Shown here piece by piece: positions 6,625 through 12,935 of a stretch of DNA of 12,935 nucleotides. The position numbers and the translations under genes are program-made. The first letter of the stretch is position 1. The number at the start of each line of letters is the position of its first letter. This stretch comes from Anaerolineales bacterium UBA3001 (lineage in GTDB: Bacteria; Chloroflexota; Anaerolineae; Anaerolineales; UBA11657), in NCBI GenBank assembly GCA_002346435.1, contig DDZT01000109.1:1-12935 (forward strand), given 5' to 3'. The notes under the pieces are model-generated. The model was not told the origin of the DNA. It ran no database searches and saw only the letters and a program-made list of their open reading frames with translations.

Positions 6625-7650
6625 ATGCTTGAAGCATTAGATACTATAAAAACTACAGCTTTGTCTGAACTAAAAAAAACAAGCGACAAGGAAACGCTGC
6701 GCCTATGGTATTCAACACACCTAAGTAAAAACAGTCCATTAATCGAGTCATTAAGAAACCTCAGTAACGTAGCTCCCAAAGATAGGCCTGCTATCGGTAA
6801 ACATGCTAATCAAATACGTAACATTCTTGAAGAAGCATATAAAGAACAAACACATTATTTACACAAATCTACTGCATCAACTAGACAAAAACATACGGAT
6901 TTGGACATCACTCTACCGGGAAGGTCTGTGAATCGCGGTCGCCTGCATATTGCCACTCAAACCCTGCGTCGAATTTACACTATATGGGCCGACATGGGTT
7001 TTCAAATTTACCGTTCCAGAGAAATAGAAACTGATGAACTAAACTTCGAACTTTTGAATATACCGCTCCATCATCCTGCTCGAGACATGTGGGACACTTT
7101 CCACACAAATACTCCTGGTGTTATATTACGCACACATACCTCTCCCGGTCAGATACATGCCATGCGAGCCAACGCTCCCGACCCTATTAGGGTCATACTA
7201 CCAGGAATGTGTTACCGGTACGAACAAATAACAGCACGATCTGAAATCCAATTTAACCAAGTAGAAGGTCTAGCAATCGGCACAAACATACGCTTTACCG
7301 ATTTGAAGGGTACTCTCACTGATTTTGCAAGACGTATGTTTGGAAATTCAACGCGCACTCGCTTCCGCGCATCACATTTCCCATTTACTGAACCAAGTGC
7401 CGAAATGGATGTTGAGTGTTTCTTATGCTCTGGAGAAGGATGTAGAGTTTGCAAGAAAACTGGATGGCTCGAAATACTAGGCTGCGGAATGGTACATCCA
7501 GCAGTCCTAACTAATGGTGGCTATGAACCCAACAAATATACAGGGTTTGCCTTTGGTATGGGACCGGAACGTATTGCCATGCTTAAATACGGCATAGATG
7601 ATATTCGTCACTTTTGGGGAAACGATTTACGATTTCTAGAACAGTTTTAG
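6625..7650 (+). CDS. pheS: Phenylalanine--tRNA ligase alpha subunit
   Basis: This 341-residue catalytic subunit of bacterial PheRS (alpha2beta2) attaches Phe to tRNA-Phe. An N-terminal coiled-coil-like arm (about 1-80) precedes the class II core. Signatures include TSPGQIHAM, motif 2 around RYEQ..SEIQFNQVEGL, FPFTEPSAEMDV, GWLEILGCGMVHP, and motif 3 GFAFGMGPERIAMLKYGIDDIR at the C-terminus. The ATG at 6625 has SD GGAGG at 6615-6619 and gives the usual MLE.LDTIK start; extension to 6586 would run into the terminator. Two features differ from E. coli PheS: a four-cysteine insert Cys265-x2-Cys268-x4-Cys273-x2-Cys276, resembling a metal-binding knuckle and, as I recall, seen in PheS of some other phyla; and EQITARSE where many PheS have a D.DATH segment. 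Expression is controlled by the T-box immediately upstream. Confidence 0.96.
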   Translation: MLEALDTIKTTALSELKKTSDKETLRLWYSTHLSKNSPLIESLRNLSNVAPKDRPAIGKHANQIRNILEEAYKEQTHYLHKSTASTRQKHTDLDITLPGRSVNRGRLHIATQTLRRIYTIWADMGFQIYRSREIETDELNFELLNIPLHHPARDMWDTFHTNTPGVILRTHTSPGQIHAMRANAPDPIRVILPGMCYRYEQITARSEIQFNQVEGLAIGTNIRFTDLKGTLTDFARRMFGNSTRTRFRASHFPFTEPSAEMDVECFLCSGEGCRVCKKTGWLEILGCGMVHPAVLTNGGYEPNKYTGFAFGMGPERIAMLKYGIDDIRHFWGNDLRFLEQF

Positions 7651-7742
7651 AATGCATTATTGTATTGAAAAGAATTGCTAAGCTATAAAATTATGTGTAC
7701 ACCGATTTCTGCAGTTACTAAAAACAGCAAGGTTATCAAAAT

Positions 7743-10292
7743 ATGAAGGTTCCTTTAAGTTGGCTTAAAGAATATATTGAAATCACTCTTGATCCCCATG
7801 AGATTGCTCGCCTTTTAACATTTGCAGGATTAGAAGTTGAATCAATAAACTTCATAGGACTACCACAACCCGATCAACTTCAAAACCAAACAAGCATATA
7901 CGGGCTTAAGTGGGATCGTAAAAACATTGTTGTGGCTGACATAACTAAGGTTGAACACCATCCCAACGCGGATCGATTAGTTTTAGCGCAACTCTATGAT
8001 GGTGAACTGACACACACTGTGCTTACAGGTGCTCCTAACCTTTTTCAATATAAAGATCAAGGCAAATTGGCTCAACCATTAAAGGTAGCTTATGCACGAG
8101 AAGGTACTCAACTGTATGATGGCCATAATTCTAGCCAGGAATTAATTACAATTAAACGCAAGAAAATTAGAGGTGTAGAATCCTATTCGATGGCATGCTC
8201 TGAAAAGGAGCTTGGTATATCTGATGAACATGAAGGTATTATAGTTTTTGATTCTGATGCTCCAAAGGCTGGCACACCGCTTGTTGACTACATTGGAGAT
8301 GCTGTATTCGATATAGCAATTACACCAAACATGGCCCGCAACCTAAGTATATTAGGTGTTGCCAGAGAATTAGGCGCACTTACGAAAACCCCAATAGATC
8401 CTCCAACAGCAAATATTACAATTTCAAAATCAATTCAATCAGCGCTTGCAATGCCAAACATAGAAATTGATGAGCCTGAATTAAACGCACGATTTACTGC
8501 AACTTTAATTGAGAATGTTCAGATTAAACCTTCGCCCTACTGGATGCAACTTCGACTACGCATGTCTGGTATGCGTCCAATCAACAATGTGGTTGATGTA
8601 ACTAACTATGTAATGTTAGAAATGGGCCAACCACTTCATGCTTTTGATTATGATGTGCTCCGTAATCGCTCAGAAACAAAAGTTCCGGTCATAAGTACAA
8701 GGCTCCCAAAATCTGGCGAGAAAATTGTAACCCTGGACGGAATAAATAGAAATCTTGATGATTTCACTATTCTAGTCGCAGACAATACTGGTGCTTTATC
8801 AATCGGCGGCATTATGGGCGGCAGTGACTCAGAAGTGTCTGATGACACAAAAAACGTATTGCTCGAAGCTGCCAGTTGGGACTTAATCAACATTCGTCAA
8901 ACTGTCACATCACAACAAATGCAATCATCGCAAGCAGGATATAGATTTAGTCGCGGAGTAAGTCCCGAAATAGCTGCTAGGTCCAACCTTAGAGCAGCCG
9001 AAATGATTCGAACCCTTGGCAACGGAAAAATTATCCACAACCTCATAGATGAGTACCCGCACCATTATGTGCCAAACACTGTAAAACTACCTATAGGTGA
9101 AATACAACGTAGTTTAGGTGTTGATATACCAACAGAAGAAGTTGTCAGTATTCTCATAGCATTAGATTTTACAGTTGAGCAAAAGAAAAACATATTACAC
9201 GTCACAGCTCCTGCCCATAGATTAGATATAGGAATAGCTGAAATAGGCACTGCTGACATAATCGAGGAAATTGCTCGTATTTGGGGTTTTGAAAATATCC
9301 CCGAGACGCAGATATCTGATTTAATGCCAAGACAGGAGAATAACACTCTTCTAGAAAAAGAAGAAAGAGTCCGTGACATTCTAGTAAATCTCGGTCTGCA
9401 GGAGGTGATAACTTATCGAATTTCCTCACCTGAAACTGAACAACTTTTGCATCCTATAGAGAATGGGCCTTACGTACATTTAGCTAATCCAATAACTCCC
9501 GAACGCTCTGCTATGCGCCGGTCACTTCTGTCGAGTGTCCTAGAATGTGCTCAAGACAATTTGCGCTTTCAACAACGAATAGCACTATTCGAAGTTGGTC
9601 CAGTATATTTACCCGAACTCTCCTCATCAGATGAACAATCAAGCTTGCCACTTGAAGCTCAAAGATTGTCAATAGTCATTTCAGGACAAAGACTCTCGTT
9701 GAGCTGGATTGATAACCGGGTTGACTCAATGGATTATTTTGACCTAAAAGGAATTATCGACGAACTGCTCCAAGCTGCACATATATCCGACTACACCATT
9801 GACGATGCTAACCATCCCTCTTTTCAACCTGGTGCAGTTGCCAAGTTAACTATAGACGGATCCCAAGCAGGGTTGTTCGGTGTATTGCATCCTGATATAG
9901 CATCAAACTATAACTTGGGAGAACACCTCACTTTAGCTGCTGATTTTGATCTTATGGCATTTGTAGATGCTATGCCAGATCAATATAGTAGTAAACCCAT
10001 ACCACGTTTCCCTGCCATAATTGAGGACATTGCTTTAATTGTGGGTGACAGTATCACCAACGCTGAAGTAGTGGCATCAATCGTAAAATCTGGAGGTGCG
10101 ACTCTAACCAAAGTACAGTTATTTGATGTTTTCCGTGGAGAACAAGTCGGGGCCAACAAGAAAAGTCTAGCATATCGACTTACATATCAATCTGAAGTAA
10201 AAACTTTGACTGATAAAGATGCTGCTAAACTACGTAATAAGATAGTAAAAACTCTACAAAAAGAATTGGGTGCTCAACTTCGTAGCGAGTAA
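7743..10292 (+). CDS. pheT: Phenylalanine--tRNA ligase beta subunit
   Basis: This 849-residue beta subunit partners PheS in tRNA binding and editing of mischarged Tyr-tRNA-Phe. Domains in order are the N-terminal MKVPLSWLKEYI segment, an EMAP/YtpR-type tRNA-binding domain (about 61-175, with HHPNADRL), a B3/4 editing domain (about 230-400), a B5 DNA-binding-like domain (about 440-525, ending IIEEIARIWGFENIP), a class II-like core, and the C-terminal FDX-ACB anticodon-binding domain (about 755-847, from PRFPAIIEDIAL). It is somewhat longer than the usual 790-820 residues. The ATG at 7743 has only a weak SD (AAGG 10 bases upstream), with a 92-base gap after pheS and no terminator in it, so it is probably read from the same T-box-controlled transcript. 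Confidence 0.96.
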   Translation: MKVPLSWLKEYIEITLDPHEIARLLTFAGLEVESINFIGLPQPDQLQNQTSIYGLKWDRKNIVVADITKVEHHPNADRLVLAQLYDGELTHTVLTGAPNLFQYKDQGKLAQPLKVAYAREGTQLYDGHNSSQELITIKRKKIRGVESYSMACSEKELGISDEHEGIIVFDSDAPKAGTPLVDYIGDAVFDIAITPNMARNLSILGVARELGALTKTPIDPPTANITISKSIQSALAMPNIEIDEPELNARFTATLIENVQIKPSPYWMQLRLRMSGMRPINNVVDVTNYVMLEMGQPLHAFDYDVLRNRSETKVPVISTRLPKSGEKIVTLDGINRNLDDFTILVADNTGALSIGGIMGGSDSEVSDDTKNVLLEAASWDLINIRQTVTSQQMQSSQAGYRFSRGVSPEIAARSNLRAAEMIRTLGNGKIIHNLIDEYPHHYVPNTVKLPIGEIQRSLGVDIPTEEVVSILIALDFTVEQKKNILHVTAPAHRLDIGIAEIGTADIIEEIARIWGFENIPETQISDLMPRQENNTLLEKEERVRDILVNLGLQEVITYRISSPETEQLLHPIENGPYVHLANPITPERSAMRRSLLSSVLECAQDNLRFQQRIALFEVGPVYLPELSSSDEQSSLPLEAQRLSIVISGQRLSLSWIDNRVDSMDYFDLKGIIDELLQAAHISDYTIDDANHPSFQPGAVAKLTIDGSQAGLFGVLHPDIASNYNLGEHLTLAADFDLMAFVDAMPDQYSSKPIPRFPAIIEDIALIVGDSITNAEVVASIVKSGGATLTKVQLFDVFRGEQVGANKKSLAYRLTYQSEVKTLTDKDAAKLRNKIVKTLQKELGAQLRSE

Positions 10293-10296
10293 GTCA

Positions 10297-11208
10297 TTAA
10301 CCCAAGTACTTTATCAAAGCCGGGGCTATATCACTCAAATCGTTGATAGCATTTGCAACACTGCTGTGGCCATCGCCAAACAAAAGTACTGGAACCTTAT
10401 TGCGTGTATGACGACGTGTGGTTTTATCTTCCAGATTACCATGGTCCGACACAATAACAATCAAGCCGTCAGTCTCACACCAAGAAACTAATATACCACC
10501 TACAACTGCATCAAGACGCTCTACCGTATCAATAGCAGTACTCATGGTGCCACGATGTCCAACAACATCAGTCTGCCAACAATCAAACAATAACAAATCA
10601 GTCTCTTGAGCTAGTGAAGCCAAACGTTTACCGGCCGCGTCTAACGACAATATGGGTATATCTGCAAAACCAAGATGGGATTGTAATCCCTCTCCGGTAA
10701 AGTCGGCAGCTAAAGCATGCCCTCCACGTAAATCCTCTATGTTGCAAAACCTAGCTCCCGTAGTTTGAAATGCAAATTGAATCGATGATAGTAACCGACG
10801 CCCAGAGTATAGTTGCTGCAAAAAAGACGGGGGATAAGCATTAGCAAGCCTAACTGAATGATTGTTACCACATATAACTTTAAGTATATTATCACTCTGC
10901 AACAAGCTTCTAATTTCTTCACTGGGTTTTGGTCCCCAGTGTTTACCAATATAGGCTGGGACATTAACACCGGTCATAATTGATGCCTGACCAGTAGCAG
11001 ATTGGGGCATACCATCTACTCCCATGCAAGCATCAACTGGTACAAACGAAAAATTATTGTATGAAAAAGCTTGCTGATTGGAAACAAGTTTGCGTCCTGA
11101 CATTAACGTAGTTATGTTAGGCAGATTAGCAGCAACGAAAGGGTTTGTATCTGCATCGTCAGATCCCAGACCTACCCCATCAACAAACAAAATCAGTATT
11201 CGTCTCAT
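10297..11208 (-). CDS. Metalloenzyme, alkaline phosphatase / phosphoglycerate mutase-like superfamily
   Basis: This 303-residue protein has the metal-ligand pattern of the superfamily that includes cofactor-independent phosphoglycerate mutase and phosphopentomutase: Asp10 (FVDGVG), the nucleophile region SATGQ at 70-74 (Ser70 or Thr72), DVVGH (Asp214, His218), SDHGN (Asp255, His256) and RHTRNKVP (His267). It is much shorter than cofactor-independent phosphoglycerate mutase (about 510 residues) and lacks that enzyme's inserted transferase domain, so a stand-alone phosphatase, phosphodiesterase or similar hydrolase is more likely than a mutase. No signal peptide is visible, so it should be cytoplasmic. 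The ATG at 11208 has no clear SD. The gene ends 4 bases after the pheT stop on the opposite strand, with no terminator between them. The superfamily is confident; the substrate is unknown. Confidence 0.82.
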   Translation of the reverse strand: MRRILILFVDGVGLGSDDADTNPFVAANLPNITTLMSGRKLVSNQQAFSYNNFSFVPVDACMGVDGMPQSATGQASIMTGVNVPAYIGKHWGPKPSEEIRSLLQSDNILKVICGNNHSVRLANAYPPSFLQQLYSGRRLLSSIQFAFQTTGARFCNIEDLRGGHALAADFTGEGLQSHLGFADIPILSLDAAGKRLASLAQETDLLLFDCWQTDVVGHRGTMSTAIDTVERLDAVVGGILVSWCETDGLIVIVSDHGNLEDKTTRRHTRNKVPVLLFGDGHSSVANAINDLSDIAPALIKYLG

Positions 11209-11462
11209 ACAGAACCAGCTATTAAACTTATTAGTACCATTACGTTGAGTAACTTGCTTTAGTCAAAAGATAAACAATTCTACAAAAGTCTTATTTGTTG
11301 CTTCTCCTGAGTAATTACTTACAAACAATTACGTTACTGCGATTCTAGCACGCTTTGACAATGGACCAACCCTCCGCTACAATGCCAACCTGCACTCACA
11401 ACATATGTACGCATGATATTTGGCAGGTACCGCTTTCAGAAAGGAGGTAGATTAAAACTGTC
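11209..11462. other. Divergent intergenic region (254 bases)
   Basis: This region separates the minus-strand metalloenzyme gene from the plus-strand EF-G-like gene. It holds the EF-G promoter and a strong SD. ATTACGTT occurs twice (11239-11246 and 11328-11335), as does TGAGTAA (11246-11252 and 11308-11314), and there is a palindrome GTAATTAC (11311-11318). No good promoter for the minus-strand gene was found: TTGACT is present on that strand but without a convincing -10. No small gene is seen. Confidence 0.6.
11355..11383 (+). promoter_or_regulatory. Near-consensus sigma70 promoter of the EF-G-like gene
   Basis: TTGACA (11355-11360) and TACAAT (11378-11383) are separated by exactly 17 bases; only one base of the -10 departs from consensus. 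Transcription should start near 11390, leaving a leader of about 73 bases before the ATG at 11463. Confidence 0.8.
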
Positions 11463-12935
11463 ATGAATGAATACTTAACTGACTCCATACGCAATGTGGT
11501 TCTTGTAGGCCATGGAGGGTCTGGTAAGACCTCACTAGTAGAAGCTATGCTGCATGTCACTGGAGCCACCACACGTCTCGGTAGAGTTGATGATGGTTCT
11601 ACTGTAGCCGATTTTGAAGACGAAGAACGCAACCGTCAAATGTCAATTAGCACAGCAATGGTTGCATGTGTCTACGAAGATTACAAAATAAATTTACTAG
11701 ACACTCCCGGATTTACTGATTTTGTTGGTGAAGTCAAATCAGCGCTACAGGTCGCAGACGCAGCAATAATTGTGGTCGATGCCGTAGCGGGTGTAGAAGT
11801 GGGCACCGAACTTGTTTGGGACTATTGCAACGAACACAATCTACCTAGATTCATAGTAATCAACAAAATGGATCGTGACAATGCTAACTACAGTAAAGCA
11901 CTAAGTTCTGTACAGCAACTTGCATCGGACAAAAAACTCATACCTGTAGCACTGCCTTGGGGCGAAAAATCGAACTTCCAAGGAATTATTGGCATGTTAG
12001 CGCAGAAAGCAAGGCCTGGCTCTGGAGGCACAACCGAGGACATTCCGGAAGAGTATGTAGAAACATTTGCAGCTGCACGCACTGAGCTTGAAGAAGCTGC
12101 AGCGGAAGGCGATGATGAATTGCTGATGCGATACTTAGATGGGGAAACACTAAGCCCAGATGAGATAGAATATGGATTCAAACAAGCTGTGCTGTCAGGT
12201 AGTTGTGCTCCAGTTTTAGTGTCATCAGCCACAGAGTCCATTGGTGTAATACCACTATTGCTAGGTATTACTCGTTATCTACCTTCTCCTGGAGAGAACT
12301 CTAATACAAACAAGACCAATCAACAAGAAAAAGATTTGGAAACACAAGGTGTGCTTGCTTTTAAAACAACAGCTGATCCATTTGTTGGAAAACTAACGTA
12401 CTTAAAAGTCATGTCAGGGATTCTCGAATCAGATACGCGAATACAAAATCATACAAAGAAAACCGAGGAACGTATCGGGACTTTGCACGTAATGCGCGGA
12501 AAAGAACAGATTCCTGTAAAACGATTGCACGCTGGAGATATTGGTACTATTGCAAAACTCAATGAGACAGCCACTGGGGACTCTTTAGGTGATAAGAATA
12601 ACCCTATGCAATTTCAAACTGCAGTATATCCTGGAAGTTTATATGCTGTAGCAGTTAGACCACGAACACAAGCAGACTCAACCAAAATGGGTCCTACTCT
12701 ATCAAAATTGTGTGAAGAAGACCCTACACTTAGTTGGCGTAATGAACCATCTACAAAACAATCAATACTGGAGGGTATGGGTGACCAACATATAGACATT
12801 GCACTCAAACGTGCTGAACAAAAGTTTGGAACATCACTAGATATCAGTACCCCAAAGGTACCGTACAAAGAAAGTATAACTAGCTCTGGAGACAGTCAAT
12901 ATCGACACAAGAAACAAAGTGGTGGGGCTGGACAA
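11463..12935 (+). CDS. fusA: Elongation factor G-like GTPase, N-terminal 491 residues (runs off window)
   Basis: This translation-factor GTPase of the EF-G family lacks its 3' end because the window stops in frame at codon 491. GTPase motifs are the P-loop GHGGSGKTS (16-24), a switch I region FEDEERNRQMSIS (51-63), DTPGFTDF (80-87), NKMD (134-137) and SSA near 255. Domain II follows from about 290, and domain III contains EDPTLSW and ILEGMGDQHIDIAL. The domain IV entry KKQSGGAGQ is at the very end. The P-loop and switch I differ from canonical EF-G (AHIDAGKTT, RERGITI), and no ribosomal protein or tuf gene adjoins, so this is more likely the EF-G-like paralogue type (EF-G2) than the housekeeping translocase. 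The start is set by ATG 11463, with SD AAGGAGGT at 11441-11448 and an in-frame TAG at 11448. The spacing of 14 bases is long. Confidence 0.9.
   Translation, partial: MNEYLTDSIRNVVLVGHGGSGKTSLVEAMLHVTGATTRLGRVDDGSTVADFEDEERNRQMSISTAMVACVYEDYKINLLDTPGFTDFVGEVKSALQVADAAIIVVDAVAGVEVGTELVWDYCNEHNLPRFIVINKMDRDNANYSKALSSVQQLASDKKLIPVALPWGEKSNFQGIIGMLAQKARPGSGGTTEDIPEEYVETFAAARTELEEAAAEGDDELLMRYLDGETLSPDEIEYGFKQAVLSGSCAPVLVSSATESIGVIPLLLGITRYLPSPGENSNTNKTNQQEKDLETQGVLAFKTTADPFVGKLTYLKVMSGILESDTRIQNHTKKTEERIGTLHVMRGKEQIPVKRLHAGDIGTIAKLNETATGDSLGDKNNPMQFQTAVYPGSLYAVAVRPRTQADSTKMGPTLSKLCEEDPTLSWRNEPSTKQSILEGMGDQHIDIALKRAEQKFGTSLDISTPKVPYKESITSSGDSQYRHKKQSGGAGQ

Noticed and set aside
7651..7742. Possible internal promoter before pheT (TTGAAA and TATAAA)
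   Set aside because: The spacer is only 13 bases, too short for a sigma70 promoter.
11888..12241. 117-codon open frame antisense to the EF-G-like gene
   Set aside because: Low-complexity Ser-rich peptide from the reverse of a well-supported coding frame.
1..12935. Mobile elements, CRISPR arrays, tRNA or rRNA genes
   Set aside because: No transposase or integrase motifs, regularly spaced repeats, cloverleaf sequences or rRNA-like stretches were seen.

Overview
The window is AT-rich bacterial DNA with tightly spaced genes, Shine-Dalgarno sites, sigma70-type promoters and a T-box leader. T-boxes are mostly found in Firmicutes, Actinobacteria and Chloroflexota. With the cysteine-rich PheS insert and an EF-G-like paralogue, this makes a Chloroflexota (marine SAR202/Dehalococcoidia-like) genome my best guess. 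The taxonomy is inferred from gene style only. I see no mobile elements, CRISPR arrays, tRNA or rRNA genes.

Layout. (1) Positions 1-3740, plus strand, hold a run of pyrimidine-salvage genes: the 3' end of a cytidine deaminase, uridine phosphorylase copy 1, TenA-like copy 1, uridine phosphorylase copy 2, a cytosine deaminase of the yeast Fcy1 type, and TenA-like copy 2. The order phosphorylase-TenA, phosphorylase-(deaminase)-TenA looks like a duplicated module whose copies have diverged at active-site positions. (2) Positions 3781-6177, minus strand, encode a membrane-anchored or secreted penicillin-acylase-family Ntn hydrolase with its own promoter. (3) Positions 6257-10292, plus strand, hold a promoter, a T-box leader with complete antiterminator and terminator, then pheS and pheT. 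(4) Positions 10297-11208, minus strand, encode a small metalloenzyme of the alkaline phosphatase/phosphoglycerate mutase superfamily, converging on pheT with a 4-base gap. (5) Positions 11355-12935, plus strand, hold a near-consensus promoter and the first 491 codons of an EF-G-like GTPase that runs off the window.

How the genes fit together. Cytidine deaminase makes uridine, uridine phosphorylase releases uracil and ribose 1-phosphate, and cytosine deaminase turns cytosine into uracil, so the block feeds uracil and ribose phosphate into metabolism. TenA proteins classically hydrolyse an aminopyrimidine breakdown product of thiamine, so the block may join ordinary pyrimidine salvage to salvage of thiamine-type or other modified pyrimidines. 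This is an inference from gene context. The pheST unit is most likely controlled by uncharged tRNA-Phe through the T-box.

The most notable points are the duplicated phosphorylase/TenA cassette, a probable ATT start codon for the second TenA gene, and the T-box, which has both mutually exclusive hairpins and a plausible UUC specifier.
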